A stretch of 64,000 nucleotides of DNA from Argentina anserina. Its lineage: Eukaryota > Streptophyta > Magnoliopsida > Rosales > Rosaceae. Positions within the stretch are counted from its first letter, which is position 1. Each line of letters opens with the position of its first letter. The position numbers and the translations under genes are program-made. The stretch lies in NCBI RefSeq assembly GCF_933775445.1, contig NC_065872.1, positions 9,858,001-9,922,000 of the forward strand, in the 5' to 3' direction. Below are positions 10,860 through 21,454 of the stretch, one piece after another. The notes beneath the pieces were generated by a model that did not search any database, had not been told where the DNA came from, and saw only the letters and a list, made by a program, of their open reading frames with translations.

Positions 10860-11936
10860 AATTATACAAGATTTGCACAATGAAGGCCATTTTGGGTGAG
10901 ATAAGACGTTACAACTTGTGATGCAGTCCTATTTTTGGCCTTCTATGCGGCGGGAGATTACTAAATTTGTTGAAGGATGTTGTATTTGCCAGATTTCCAA
11001 AGACACTACTACTAATGCTGGTTTGTACATTCCTCTTCCTGTTCCACATAAACCATGGGACAATATTAGCATGGATTTTGTGTTGGGATTGCCCCGCACC
11101 CAACATGGGCACGACTCCATATTTGTGGTGGTTGATTGATTTTCTAAGATGGCACATTTTCTGGCTTGCAAGAAGACAACATATGCCACTAAAGTTACTC
11201 AACTCTATTTTCAAGAGATATACCGACTCCATGAGCTTCCAGTTTCTATTATCTCTGATCGAGATACTTGTTTCCTGAGTCATTTTTGGAGGTGTCTATG
11301 GTGTCTTTCTAATACTAAACTCGATTTTAGCCGTGCTTATCATTCTCAGATGGATGGACAAACTGAAGTGGTGAACCGTTCTTTGGGAAATCTGTTATGA
11401 AGTTTAGTGGGAGATCATCTCAAGTCATGGGACCAGAAGTTGTACCAAGCTGAATTCGCTTATAACCGCTATGTTCATTGCAGCACTCGTTATAGTCCAT
11501 TCCAAGTAACATGTGGCCACAACCCTCGTGCCTCCCTTGACTTGGCACCGGTTCCGGAGCTCCGGAAAGTGCATAAGAAGGCTGAAGATTTAATTGCTAA
11601 TATACAAGCAGTCCAACGCACTACTAAGCAACGCTTGAAGGACAGTGTTATCCAATTTTGATAGGAAAAGCGTTGTTTTGTCAATTTTGAAGTTGGAGAT
11701 TTTGTTTGGGCTATCCTCACCAATGATCTTTTTCTATGGGAGACTACAATAAACTCACTGCTCACAAAATTGGGCCTATTCAAATCCTTGAGAAAATTAA
11801 TTCCAATGCTTATCGGCTCAAACTTCCCTATCATCTCCGCACTTCTGATGTATTCAATGTCCAACACCTTATTCCTTTTGGTGGCACCAACTCTGATGAC
11901 GACCATGAACCACATTCAAGGGCAAATTTTTCTTAA
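10860..11936 (+). pseudogene. Gypsy integrase remnant, catalytic residues retained
   Basis: The zinc domain reads HNEGHFG, a stop, then CCICQISK. The core has SMDFVLGLP with the first Asp (11070 on), FVVVD followed by a stop, IISDRDTCFLSHFW with the second Asp, and GQTEVVNRSLG with the Glu, so D-D-E is present. Stops lie near 10900, 11137, 11398 and 11659. The C-terminal part reads KIGPIQILEKINSNAYRLKLP and DVFNVQHLIP, the GPY/F-type module. A dead copy, but less eroded than its neighbour upstream. Confidence 0.8.
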
Positions 11937-12440
11937 TCGAGGGAGGATGACGCAACTGTCAATAGATCTCCATTATGAGGATTATGCTTTTAAGAGTCTG
12001 TTACAGTTGGGTGAATTCAAGACTCAAGAGTGTGTTTTACTATTCAGCCTTTATTATATTTTGCAGTTCAGTTATGCTTTCAAGAGTATAGTGTGTTAAT
12101 GTCTATTATTTAGTCTTTATTAGAGTCTTTTGAGTTCTAGAAGTCAATTGTGTTTTCAAAGCCTATATATGTGGCTGCTTATTGTAGTCCCAGGCAGATT
12201 TGGATGAATAAGATTGTGTTTTATTATTTGGCTCATAGTTTGGTTTTCTTAGAATCAACATATTAGAGTGTCTTGTCTAGTTTCAAGTATTGTTAGACTA
12301 AACAGAGCTTGGCTTAATGTTCCGGGTATTTTATCCTACTGAACGATAAACTATGTGTTTTATTCTTCATTGCCCACCTAGGTAAAGCATCCACGGGTCT
12401 AGATCAAACAAATTATCCCAGGTTATATACAAAATCTTAA

Positions 12441-12790
12441 TGTCACGTCCCTATTTTGGGAGTGTTGATCGTGGGCTGCTGGTTAAAAGAACTTAATGCA
12501 TATATGGGATTTGCTCCAAGATTCAATGTGTGGGAAATATATGGATGCTCCTTCCGATGGGTTCAAACATGCCGACCCGGTTAAAGTCGGAGAGCTTGTT
12601 GCTAGTCGAGGACTTAACGTCAAAGAGGCGAGTTGGCCGCCCTACACACAGGTAGGGGTCTGGAGCCGATCCCCTGATGAGCCCAAGGCAGGGCGAAACC
12701 AGTGTATTGCCCCGTTGGATAAGGCTGGCTCCATGGGGATGGAGCACCGCATGGACCAAGTGTGGCAGCCGAATGGGTAGATCCGTGACA
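12441..12790 (+). repeat. 5' LTR-A of composite element
   Basis: 350 bp, TGTCACGTCCC... to ...ATCCGTGACA, with 7-bp inverted ends TGTCACG/CGTGACA. Followed immediately by the primer-binding site. Pairs with 18341-18690 at roughly 95% identity by eye. Confidence 0.92.
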
Positions 12791-12805
12791 GTTGGTATCA
12801 GAGCC
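12791..12805 (+). promoter_or_regulatory. Primer-binding site (initiator tRNA-Met type), copy 1
   Basis: GTTGGTATCAGAGCC directly follows the 5' LTR-A. TGGTATCAGAGC is the standard site complementary to the 3' end of plant initiator tRNA-Met. Confidence 0.9.
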
Positions 12806-12835
12806 GAAGTTCGATCAAGAGGCTAGCTCGACACA

Positions 12836-14140
12836 ATGGCAAAGAATGGCAATCATGTTGGTAGTGTTTCCGACGACACGCAAGAGAAGGGTCATGAAGA
12901 ACTTGTCAACCCGACGGTTCCAAAGAAGGAACGAGTGAAGGACATGTTAGCTGCAATCCACTCACGACTAGCTCAAGTGGAAGAGAGCGTGAGTGGCATG
13001 GGAGCCCAGGTGGAAGACTTGGAGGCGGAGGACGCCGCAATCCACACTGCGATCAAAGGCATGATGCTCAAGCTAGAGGAGTCCTTGCGGGGAGAGATTG
13101 ACAAGGTTCGCGAGGAGTTCATGGGGGAACTCGCCCGGATGCGTGAGGTGCAAGAAAGGGAGCACAATAGCATGCTTGCACGCATGGAGGAGATGCAAGC
13201 AGTTTCTGCGCGCATGGAAGCAATGCAAGAAGACCTTGCCCTATGCAAACGCGCACTAGCCACGGGGGCTAGTACCAGCAGCAATGTGGAAGCCAAGCGA
13301 ATCGAGGTGCCAAAGTCTAAGAGCTTCGGAGGCATGCGCAACGCTTGAGAAGTGGACAACTTCGTATGGGGGCTAGACCAATACTTTGGGGCCGTAGGCA
13401 TCGTGGAGGAGGATGCCAAGATAAAGACCGCAACTCTTTATCTCACGGACACCGCCATGTTGTGGTGGAGGAGAAGGCGAGGAGATGTCAAAAGAGGTAT
13501 GTGCACCATCTCTACCTTGATGACTTTGTTAAAAAGCTCAAGAAGCAATTTTATCCCGAGAATGCCGAGGATGAGGCAAGAGCTCGCTTGCGAAGGCTCA
13601 AGCACACCGGGCCTATTCGTGACTATGTTAGAGAATTCACGAACTTGGTGCTTGAGATTCCCGACCTATCCGACAAGGATGCTCTCTTCAATTTCATGGA
13701 TGGTCTCCAATCATGGGCCAAAACGGAGTTAAGGCGACGTGGAGTGCAAGACCTTGCTTCCGCCATTTCCGTGGCCGAAGGCTTAGTGGATTTCTCAAGT
13801 CCAAGAGAGTCCACCAAGCCCAAGGAGAAGAAGAGCAACTATGCCAAAGGTGGGGGAGACAAAATCTAACGCAAGGAGGAGCACCGCCGTGAGAGCTACT
13901 TGGCACGATTCAAGGATAAAGGCAAGCAACGTGATATGCGGAGTTGGGACAAGCCTAATGACAACAAGTGCTTGTTATGCGATGGTCCGCATTGGGCTAG
14001 GCATTGCCCACAAAGTAGAGCGCTTAGCGCACTCTTAGGAAGTCATCAAGATGAGGGTAAAGCTGAGGGTGGCAACGGAGGTGCACACTTGGGATCTTTG
14101 CAGGTGCTTAATGCTATCCGCTCAACACCCAAGGTTCAAG
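12836..14140 (+). pseudogene. Chromovirus gag, with nonsense and frameshift lesions
   Basis: The start at 12836 (ATG, MAKNGNHVGSVSDD) follows a short leader after the primer site. Residues about 20-150 are heptad-like, rich in Glu, Met and Arg, and probably coiled coil. A TGA at 13346-13348 interrupts it, and the same frame resumes with EVDNFVWGLDQYFGA, the capsid start. A frameshift near 13480 leads to DDFVKKLKKQFYPENAEDEA, LRRLKHTGPIRDYVREFTNL and ALFNFMDGLQSWAKTEL, the classic retrotransposon gag core. A TAA at 13867 follows. Next is the zinc knuckle CLLCDGPHWARHC near 13970, binding RNA. The three lesions look recent because the flanking frames are otherwise clean. Confidence 0.88.
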
Positions 14141-14545
14141 CCAAAGGTTTGCTCTACACGGACATCACCATATGTGGGAAGCCAACAACGGCGATGCTCG
14201 ACACGGGGGCAACTCATAACTTCATTTCCGTGGAAGAGGCACGCAATCTTGGACTCAAGGCAACACATGGAGGAGGCTCCATTAAGGCGGTAAACTCACA
14301 TGCCCGCCCAATACAAGGAGTGGCTCGAGGAGTCAAGACAAGCGTAGGAGCTTGGAGTGAGAACCTAGACTTCTCGATTGGGCCGATGGATGACTACAAG
14401 GTAGTCTTGGGGTTGGAATTTCACGATCAAGTCAAGGCATTCCCGGTGCCATTCGCCAATAGCCTATGCATAATGGATGGCGAAAGATCATGTGTGGTAC
14501 CAACAACCCGAAGGGCAAAGCAAGACACCAAGGTGTTGTCTCATT
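14141..14545 (+). pseudogene. Aspartic protease of the composite element
   Basis: YTDITICGKPTTAM is followed by LDTGATHNFISVEEA with the catalytic DTGA, then VVLGLEFHDQVKAFPVPFA and [15 protein letters not shown]. It is in the same frame as the zinc-knuckle part of gag. A frameshift at about 14540 separates it from the RT frame, so a continuous Gag-Pol is not encoded. Confidence 0.85.
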
Positions 14546-17500
14546 GCAATTCAAGAAAGGCATCAAGAGGGACGAGGAAAGCTACTTGGCCATCCTTAAT
14601 GAGTTCGATGACGAGGAGCCAAGGCCGCAAGATGCCATGCCCAAGGAGGTAGCCGCAGTTCTTGAGGAGTTCAAGGATGTTTCGCCTGTGGAGCTGCCCA
14701 AGAGACTAACCCCAAGGAGAGAGATCGACCATGAGATAGAGTTGGAACCAGGGACAAAACCACCCGCCATGGGTGCATACCGCATGGCGCCGCCGGAGTT
14801 AGCGGAGCTAAGGAGGCAATTGAAGGAGCTTTTGGACGCGGGGTTCATTAGACCTTCGAAAGCCCCATTCGGTGCCCCGGTGTTGTTCCAACAGAAGAAG
14901 GACGGATCTCTTCGCATGTGCATCGACTATAGGGCGCTCAACAAGATCACGGTAAAGAACAAGTACCCTATTCCCCTCATTGCCGATCTTTTTGATCAAT
15001 TGGGTCATGCACGCTACTTCTCAAAGTTAGACCTTCGCTCGGGGTACTACCAAGTGCGCATTGCGGAAGGAGACGAGCCGAAGACCGCATGCATCACAAG
15101 GTATGGATCTTATGAATTTTTGGTCATGTCTTTCGGTCTAACTAATGCACCGGCGACATTTTGCACCTTGCTGAACAACTTATTCCACCCCTACTTGGAT
15201 CGGTTTGTGGTCGTCTACTTGGACGACATAGTGGTGTATAGCAAGACCATGCGGGAGCATGTGGAGCATTTGCGGGAAGTGCTTAAGGTTTTGCGGGAAA
15301 ACCAGCTATACATCAAGATGGAGAAATGCTCATTCGCTAAGCCGGAGGTGTCGTTCTTGGGGCAGAAGATAAAGGATGGCAAGCTTATGATGGAAGATTG
15401 CAAGGTGCATTCCATCCAAGAATGGGAACCACCCACCAAGGTACATGACTTAAGATCTTTTCTTGGGCTAGTTAACTATTATCGTTGTTTTATCAAGGGA
15501 TACTCGGCGAGGGCTGCACATTTAACCGACCTTCTCAAGAAGAACAAGGCATGGGAATGGACAGCGGAGTGTCAAGAAGCCTTTGAAGACTTGAAGAAGG
15601 CAATATGTGAGGAGCCCGTACTTAGCCTACCGGATCACTCCAAGCCATACGAAGTGCACACCGATGCTTCCGACTTTGCCATCGGTGGAGTTCTCATGCA
15701 AGAGGGGCATCCAATTGCTTATGAGAGTCGGAAGCTCAATGACACGGAGTGGCGCTACACCGTGCAAGAGAATGAGATGACTGCCGTCATCCATTTCCTT
15801 CGAGTGTGGCGACATTACTTGCTTGGGACAAAGTTCATGATCATGACCGACAATGTGGCAACAAGCTACTTTCAAACCCAAAAGAAGCTAAGTCCAAAGC
15901 AAGCAAGGTGGCAAGACTTCTTGGCGGAGTTCGACTACACCATGGAGTACAAGCCCGGGAAGGCGAACGTGGTAGCGGATGCACTAAGCCGCAAGGCGGA
16001 GTTTGCAAGTATTTCGCAAGTCACTAGCCCATTGCTAAATAAGATCAAGGAGGGACTAAGGGTAGACCCTCAAGCACAAAGCCTCATCACCTTAGTGAAG
16101 GAAGGCAAAACTCGGAGGTTTTGGCAAGACGACAACCTTCTCTACACGAGAGGCCACCGCATCTACGTACCGAAGTGGGGCAGCTTACGAAGGGAGCTAA
16201 CCAAGGAATTCCACGATTCCAAATGGGCCGACCACCCAGGTATGAAACGCACATATGCCTTGCTAAAGTCCATGTATTATTGGCCAAGGATGCGGGACGG
16301 GGTCGAAGAGTATATGCGGACTTGTCTAGTTTGCCAACAAGACAAGGTAGTCCAGCAGCAGCCGGGGGGCTTGCTAGACCCCTTGCCCATTCCCGAGAGA
16401 CCATGGGAGAGTGTCTCTATGGACTTCATCACTTGCCTGCCGAAGTCCGAGGGGTTTGGAAGCATCATAGTGGTAGTGGACCGCTTTAGCAAGTATGCAA
16501 CGTTCATGGCCGCATCACCCGACTGCACAGCGGAGGAGACAGCAAGGCGAATTCCAAAGAACATTGTCAGCGACAGAGACCCGCGCTTCATGGGGAGATT
16601 TTGGACTGAGCTGTTCAAGATGTTGGGGTCAGATTTGAACTTTTCAACAAGCTTCCATCCACAAAGCGATGGTCAAACGGAGCGCGTCAATGCTCTCTTG
16701 GAGCTATACTTACGGCACTACATAAGTGCCAATCAAAAAGATTGGGCCAAGCTTCTAGATGTGGCGCAGTTTTCCTACAACCTGCAACAAAGTGAGGCCA
16801 CCAACAAGAGTCCTTTTGAGATCGTTTTGGGACAGCAGCCTACTACCCCTCTATCCCTTGCCACTCACTATGAAGGGAAGAGTCCAACCGCATTCAAGTT
16901 CGCCAAGTCATGGCATGAGCAAGCGGAGTTAGCTCGAGCGGCATTGCACAAGGCTGCCAAGAGGATGAAGAAGTGGGCGGACAAGAAGAGGAGGCATGTC
17001 GAGTTCAAGGAAGGCGACCTTGTACTTGTGAAACTCTTGCCGCAACAGTTCAAAGCCTTTAGGAAGGTGCACAAGGGACTTATCCGCAGGTATGAAGGGC
17101 CGTTTGAAGTTATCAAGCGTATAGGCAAAGTTTCGTACAAGCTCAACTTGCCGCCCAAGTTAAAGATACATCTGGTCTTCCACGTGAGTATGTTGAAGCC
17201 ATACAATGAGGACGAGGAAGACCCATCGAGGGGAATATCGCATCGGGCACCAACGGCGGTAATCACCAACTTCGACAAGGAAGTCGATGAAGTACTCGCA
17301 GATCGGGTCATTCGACGTCGAGGCGTACCAAGTTACAAAGAGTACCTCATCAAGTGGAGAGGTCTGCCCGATACGGAAGCAAGCTGGGAGTCTGAGGATA
17401 CGCTTTGGCAGCTCAAGGACATGATCCAGCGATACAATGAGGCGCGATGCGGGCATCGCGAGATTTGGTGGGGGAGAATGTCACATCCCGCCAAAGTTAA

Positions 17501-17573
17501 GCCAAATTTTGCCTTGAGCATTCTAGACGGATCCGGAACATTATGGAAGATCATAGAAGATCCTAGAAGGTGA
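14466..17573 (+). CDS. Chromovirus pol: RT, RNase H, integrase and chromodomain in one open frame
   Basis: An uninterrupted 1035-codon frame; the true pol part probably begins near 14546 after a frameshift from the protease. RT motifs: [47 protein letters not shown] and catalytic YLDD (15216-15227). RNase [25 protein letters not shown] and MTDNVA. Integrase: zinc residues [11 protein letters not shown] and CLVCQQD, then D in MDFITCLP, D in SDRDPRF and E in [11 protein letters not shown]. Between AEETARR and [10 protein letters not shown] the family usually has about ten more residues, so a small in-frame deletion in the core is likely. The chromodomain near 17290-17450 includes [17 protein letters not shown]. 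The frame runs about 95 bases into LTR-B. Open, but probably not fully functional. Confidence 0.9.
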   Translation: MHNGWRKIMCGTNNPKGKARHQGVVSLQFKKGIKRDEESYLAILNEFDDEEPRPQDAMPKEVAAVLEEFKDVSPVELPKRLTPRREIDHEIELEPGTKPPAMGAYRMAPPELAELRRQLKELLDAGFIRPSKAPFGAPVLFQQKKDGSLRMCIDYRALNKITVKNKYPIPLIADLFDQLGHARYFSKLDLRSGYYQVRIAEGDEPKTACITRYGSYEFLVMSFGLTNAPATFCTLLNNLFHPYLDRFVVVYLDDIVVYSKTMREHVEHLREVLKVLRENQLYIKMEKCSFAKPEVSFLGQKIKDGKLMMEDCKVHSIQEWEPPTKVHDLRSFLGLVNYYRCFIKGYSARAAHLTDLLKKNKAWEWTAECQEAFEDLKKAICEEPVLSLPDHSKPYEVHTDASDFAIGGVLMQEGHPIAYESRKLNDTEWRYTVQENEMTAVIHFLRVWRHYLLGTKFMIMTDNVATSYFQTQKKLSPKQARWQDFLAEFDYTMEYKPGKANVVADALSRKAEFASISQVTSPLLNKIKEGLRVDPQAQSLITLVKEGKTRRFWQDDNLLYTRGHRIYVPKWGSLRRELTKEFHDSKWADHPGMKRTYALLKSMYYWPRMRDGVEEYMRTCLVCQQDKVVQQQPGGLLDPLPIPERPWESVSMDFITCLPKSEGFGSIIVVVDRFSKYATFMAASPDCTAEETARRIPKNIVSDRDPRFMGRFWTELFKMLGSDLNFSTSFHPQSDGQTERVNALLELYLRHYISANQKDWAKLLDVAQFSYNLQQSEATNKSPFEIVLGQQPTTPLSLATHYEGKSPTAFKFAKSWHEQAELARAALHKAAKRMKKWADKKRRHVEFKEGDLVLVKLLPQQFKAFRKVHKGLIRRYEGPFEVIKRIGKVSYKLNLPPKLKIHLVFHVSMLKPYNEDEEDPSRGISHRAPTAVITNFDKEVDEVLADRVIRRRGVPSYKEYLIKWRGLPDTEASWESEDTLWQLKDMIQRYNEARCGHREIWWGRMSHPAKVKPNFALSILDGSGTLWKIIEDPRR
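17466..17478 (+). promoter_or_regulatory. Polypurine tract preceding LTR-B
   Basis: GGTGGGGGAGAA lies directly before TGTCACATCCC at 17479. It would prime plus-strand DNA synthesis. A near-identical tract, TGGGGGAGGA, precedes LTR-A' at 18341. Confidence 0.75.
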
Positions 17574-18007
17574 TAGAAGTCTCATGAAGCCTTGAGACAT
17601 TTCCGAACTTCTCTAGAACCTTGGAGAGGCTAGTAGAACTAAACCATTCAAGAGTTCTCTAGAAAACTCAAGGATCATCTTAGAGTCTCTTAGACTTGTG
17701 TAGAGTTAAGTAGAGTTCTCTAGAATTATCTACAATGTACATAGTCCTAGAAATATCTAGAACTTGTAAAGTATGATGAGGAGGCCTATAAATAGCAAGG
17801 CACCCATCTCATTTGCTCCATCAAGCAATCTAGCAAGCAAGCTATCAAGTAAACTTGTAAGTTCTCTTGTTCAATATAAGTTCTCTTTCGAAATATTCTC
17901 TTGCCTTTCAATTGTTCTAGTAGGGTGTTTGCAAGTAAGGCTGACTTAGCATAAGGGAGTTGCTAAGGCCGCACGAGTTGAATAGCGAAAGAAGTAAGCT
18001 CGTGACA
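17479..18007 (+). repeat. LTR-B: a second, unrelated-length LTR inside the composite element
   Basis: 529 bp from TGTCACATCCC to CTCGTGACA, sharing only the extreme ends with LTR-A. It contains a TATA box (TATAAATAG, 17787-17795) and a C/T-rich transcribed part. It is preceded by a polypurine tract and followed directly by a primer-binding site. Only one copy is in the window: the expected partner upstream of gag has been replaced by LTR-A. Confidence 0.8.
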
Positions 18008-18022
18008 GTTGGTATCAGAGCC
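18008..18022 (+). promoter_or_regulatory. Primer-binding site, copy 2
   Basis: GTTGGTATCAGAGCC, identical to 12791-12805, placed immediately downstream of LTR-B. An internal LTR followed by a primer site is unexpected in a simple element. Confidence 0.9.
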
Positions 18023-18340
18023 ACCTCAACATCGCTGTCGTTGTGTTCGCCAAGCGCTCACACGTGTCGCCGTGTCCCCAAGATACGGGGGGCTCTGTGG
18101 GGGAGTCGAGTAGGCAGGGTCGCCTCAAGAAGGGAGAACCGAACGAGAACATCCGTGGCAAGGGCCAGGACGAGAGAGATCCGGCGCGAAGTCATTGTTG
18201 GGTGGAAGATCTTTGGGAACTCTTTTTCGTCGCTCTAGGCATCGCGGGCGCACAAGGGTTGCGCAGGCGCACAAGGGATGCGCGGGCCGCAAGGGAGGAT
18301 GCTGTGTACGAGGACGTACACCAAGTTTAGTGGGGGAGGA
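18023..18340 (+). other. Non-coding spacer and polypurine tract of the short (TRIM-like) component
   Basis: About 310 bp of GC-rich DNA with no recognised domain, ending TTTAGTGGGGGAGGA directly before LTR-A'. With two LTR-A copies it would make an element of about 1 kb with primer site and polypurine tract but no genes, the layout of a terminal-repeat retrotransposon in miniature. Short frames here are unlikely to be genes. Confidence 0.6.
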
Positions 18341-18690
18341 TGTCACGTCCCTATTTTGGGAGTGTCGATCATGGGCTGCTGGTTAAAAGAACTTAATGCA
18401 TATATGGGATTTGCTCCAAGATTCAATGTGTGGGAGATATATGGCTGCTCCTTCCGAGGGGTTCAAGCATGCCGACCCCGTTAAATTCGAAGAGCTTGTT
18501 GCTAGTCGAGGACTTAACGTCAAAGAGGCGAGTTGGCCGCCCTACACACAGGTAGGGGTCTGGAGCCGATCCCCTGATGAGCCCAAAGCAGGGCGAAACC
18601 AGTGTATTGTCCCATTGGATAAGGCTGGCTCCATGGGGATGGAGCGCCGCATGGACCAAGTGTGGCAGCCGAATGGCTAGGTCCGTGATA
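18341..18690 (+). repeat. 3' LTR-A' of composite element
   Basis: 350 bp, TGTCACGTCCC... to ...GTCCGTGATA. Same length as the 5' copy, differing at about 16 positions, including the last trinucleotide (ATA in place of ACA). Followed by TTAAG; TTAA also precedes the 5' copy. Confidence 0.92.
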
Positions 18691-20367
18691 TTAAGCTGCC
18701 ATAATTTTTATGTGAATCTTTAGTAAAATAGTTACCCTTTTCTTTGATCTTTAGAAGCAAAGGTATAATTCATTCTAGTTTGGCGAACATGCAGCCGGAT
18801 TTGCTTCATTCCTTGGGTTAACAGCAAGAAGCCTGGTACCATTAACAATTCCATCGTGGTTTTGGAAGCATCTGTCAAAAAAATTCAACATAGATATGGG
18901 AACATGTTAAAGTAAGTTAGTTACTAGTATGTAGTGACTTAGTATTATTGTTGGTTTTTGTGCACATAATATAGAAAAAGAAGATATGGCAGAATGATTT
19001 TCCATTGATACAATTGACAATATATACATTACTTCTCCTAGACCTAAACGTCTCAACCAATAAAGAAGACTTTATAAGGTAATTACAACTAATGAAAGTA
19101 CAACTATTACATTGATACAAAAAAGATACTAATTGAGCTAGTGGTGAGTAATTTTTGAGTTTTCTCTAATTGAGCTAATATATATATATATTCTTATATA
19201 ATTGTGTTATTCCACCATATGGCCTCTGCATTCTTGCTGCCAAATCTCTCTGAATCCTCAAAAGCCTATCTCTTTGATAGTGATACACATATCCTATTCT
19301 TGTTTCTTTTACTTCTTCTGTATTATTTGTATTCTTTTCAAATTCATACATAATACATACATTCATCTTCATTCTTGCTACCATATGCTTATATAATTTT
19401 GAAAGCCTCAAAAGCCTATCTCTTTGATAGTGATACACATTATTCTAACATGTTATTGCAAGTTTCTTGCTCTAATTTTCAAAAACAATTAAGAGAAAGC
19501 ATGGCGGAGCAAGCAACTTCACAAACTCAATCTATTCAAGATGGTGCTCTTGCTAAAGTTTTAGGGCCTGACGACGAGGGAGAGTACGAGGTCTTGGATT
19601 TGGAGCAATTCCTTCAAAGGTTGAAGGTAGCACACATATGGCTAAAAAAATTACTGTGTTGGGAAATGCATTAATTGCTAATTCACAAGAGATGAAAGAC
19701 TTGAGGATGCTGGTAAATTAGCTTCTTTCAGCTCACTCAAGCAAAGGAGAAAAGAGGAATGTAAGCATTCATGCCCCAAATATATCGTGCAGTGTCCTTT
19801 ACTTTCTTGATTCGCCCAATCTCAAGGGTAGAATGTTGAGCACTGCTGGGTTTAGTTTATCCTTTATACTAATAACTCCAAGAAAGTTATCTTCTCTGTT
19901 TACAAACTCGAAACATATATAGCATATATGTCTCCGGAATTCGAATGGATCGGGTCCGGTATGTGTGCTTCAGGGCCCAATATGGTTATATGTTTTTGTA
20001 GTTCTGCATCAGTCTAAAATGCACAAGGAGCTGCACAGTGACACTGAAGTAACCCAACACATTTAAGCAAGTCAGCAATAAGAAAACACCATATCACTCT
20101 CAAGCTTGGCTGGACAAGTCCCCATCTAAACTGCAATAAGGAAGTCGATCACTAGATGCTTAAATGATTTTGGCTGCGGATTAATTGTTTGAGATAGATG
20201 GTTTTCTGCAGCAGCAAATAATTGGATGAGTCCCCATTACTGATGGGAGATCAAGGCACACTCCATGCTTGACTGTTACCCATCGGAGATATAACAAGAC
20301 AAAACTTGACCTGGTCTGAAAGAACCATGTACAAGTGTGGGTAGCACTATTGGTCCTCTACTCATAA
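18691..20367. other. Intergenic DNA with short direct repeats and a gene-like fragment
   Basis: A 35-bp sequence occurs twice, at 19256-19290 and 19406-19440, 150 bp apart. A short plus-strand frame from 19501 (MAEQATSQTQSIQDGALAK, then DDEGEYEVLDLEQFLQRLK) looks protein-like. A second frame follows with KKITVLGNALIANSQEMKDL. This may be a fragment of a captured or retroposed gene; I do not recognise the family. A short TA tract lies near 19178. No complete gene seen. Confidence 0.4.
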
Positions 20368-20376
20368 ATAGTAGTG
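20368..20376. repeat. 9-bp target site duplication, left copy
   Basis: ATAGTAGTG, identical to 21446-21454 on the other side of the foldback element. Confidence 0.9.
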
Positions 20377-21445
20377 GAGTTTTTTTCACCAACAGTCCCT
20401 CAACTCTGGTGTACCTACCAATGTGATACCTCAACTCTTAATCGTACCAATGTGATACCCAGACTCTAGTATTGCTATCATTGAAGTACTTCCGTCAGTT
20501 TTTTTCAACTTTTCCGTTATCTTGGTGACGTGGCAGGTACGTGAGGCCCACAAAGAGGGTTAAAAGACAAAATTAACCTCATCTGAGAGGAGCAATGTTT
20601 TTCCCGCCCTTTACCTTGAGAAAGACACCCAACAATTCCAATTTTGGCGCCAATTTTCACTCCATACTCCTTAATTTGTGTCTAATATCTAAACTAAAGA
20701 ACTACCGCCAACCAGTCGACCACAATCTGATAAAACCTATATCAATCTCATTTTCTATTTTTACCCTAGCACTTGTTAAACTAACAGAATAAATATATAA
20801 ATTTATATGGAACATCTCATTTCCACAATCTCATAAGAATATAGAAACACATAACTTAACGAAATTCAACTACATGTACCATTAGTTCTTACAAGCAAAA
20901 ATCATGGCAGATCAACATAAAAGGTGGCAACTAATGGTACTTAAACATGTATTTGAATTTCGTTAAGTTATGTGTTTTTATATTCTTATGAGATTGTGGA
21001 AATGAGATGTTCCATATAAATTTATATATTTATTATGTTAGTTTAACAAGTGCTAGGGTAAAAATAGAAAATGAGATTGATCTAGGTTTTATCAGATTGT
21101 GGTCGACTGGTTGGCGGTAGTTCTTTAGTTTAGATAAGAGACACAAATTAAGGAGTAGAGAGGGAAAATTGGCGCCAAAATTGGAATTGTTGGGTGTCTT
21201 TCTCAAGGTAAAGGGCGGGAAAAACATTGCTCCTCTCAGATGAGGTTAATTTTGTCTTTTAACCCTCTTTGTGGGCCTCACGTACCTGCCACGTCACCAA
21301 GATAACGGAAAAGTTTTAAAAAACTAACGGAAGTACTTCAATGATAGCAATACTAGAGTCTGGGTATCACATTGGTACGATTAAGAGTTGAGGTATCACA
21401 TTGGTAGGTACACTAGAGTTGAGGGACTGTTGGTGAAAAAAACTC
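20377..21445. mobile_element. Mutator-like foldback element (non-autonomous, long TIRs)
   Basis: The element starts GAGTTTTTTTCACCAACAG and ends with its inverted complement. The two arms, about 520 bp each (20377 to about 20895 and about 20928 to 21445), are near-perfect inverted copies around a short loop. The 9 bases ATAGTAGTG occur immediately outside both ends (20368-20376 and 21446-21454). Long TIRs plus a 9-bp duplication are the signature of Mutator-like elements. It encodes no transposase; 65-residue mirror-image frames in the arms are a by-product of the inverted repeat. Confidence 0.9.
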
Positions 21446-21454
21446 ATAGTAGTG
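21446..21454. repeat. 9-bp target site duplication, right copy
   Basis: ATAGTAGTG, matching 20368-20376. Confidence 0.9.

Larger units (their letters stand above)
10035..12440 (+). mobile_element. Ty3/gypsy retrotransposon, 3' half
   Basis: Begins abruptly within an RT (VNFLGYLISKNGL). RNase H and integrase follow, then an integrase tail and T-rich DNA that may include the 3' LTR (11945 to about 12440). No chromodomain was recognised; the tail reads DVFNVQHLIPFGGTNSDD. It carries several stops and one or more frameshifts. Its right part is where the composite element (12441-18690) was inserted. Confidence 0.7.
12441..18690 (+). mobile_element. Composite chromovirus-type LTR retrotransposon (LTR-A / gag-pol / LTR-B / spacer / LTR-A')
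   Basis: Two 350-bp direct repeats (12441-12790 and 18341-18690) bound the element. They start TGTCACG; the 5' copy ends CGTGACA, and the 3' copy ends CGTGATA. TTAA flanks both sides and may be the target duplication. Inside are a primer site (12791), gag, protease, RT, RNase H, integrase, chromodomain and a polypurine tract. Then come a second, different LTR (17479-18007), a second primer site (18008), a 310-bp spacer and a second polypurine tract (18331-18340). I count about 16 differences between the two A repeats. Confidence 0.85.

Noticed and set aside
12496..12780. 94-residue frame within LTR-A, also open in LTR-A' (18396-18680)
   Set aside because: It is kept open in both LTRs, but more than half of the differences between copies change the residue, so there is no sign of protein selection. 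It is a by-product of the LTR sequence.
20595..20792. 65-residue frame with a mirror copy on the minus strand at 21033-21227
   Set aside because: The two frames are the two arms of the Mutator-like foldback; their similarity follows from the inverted repeat.
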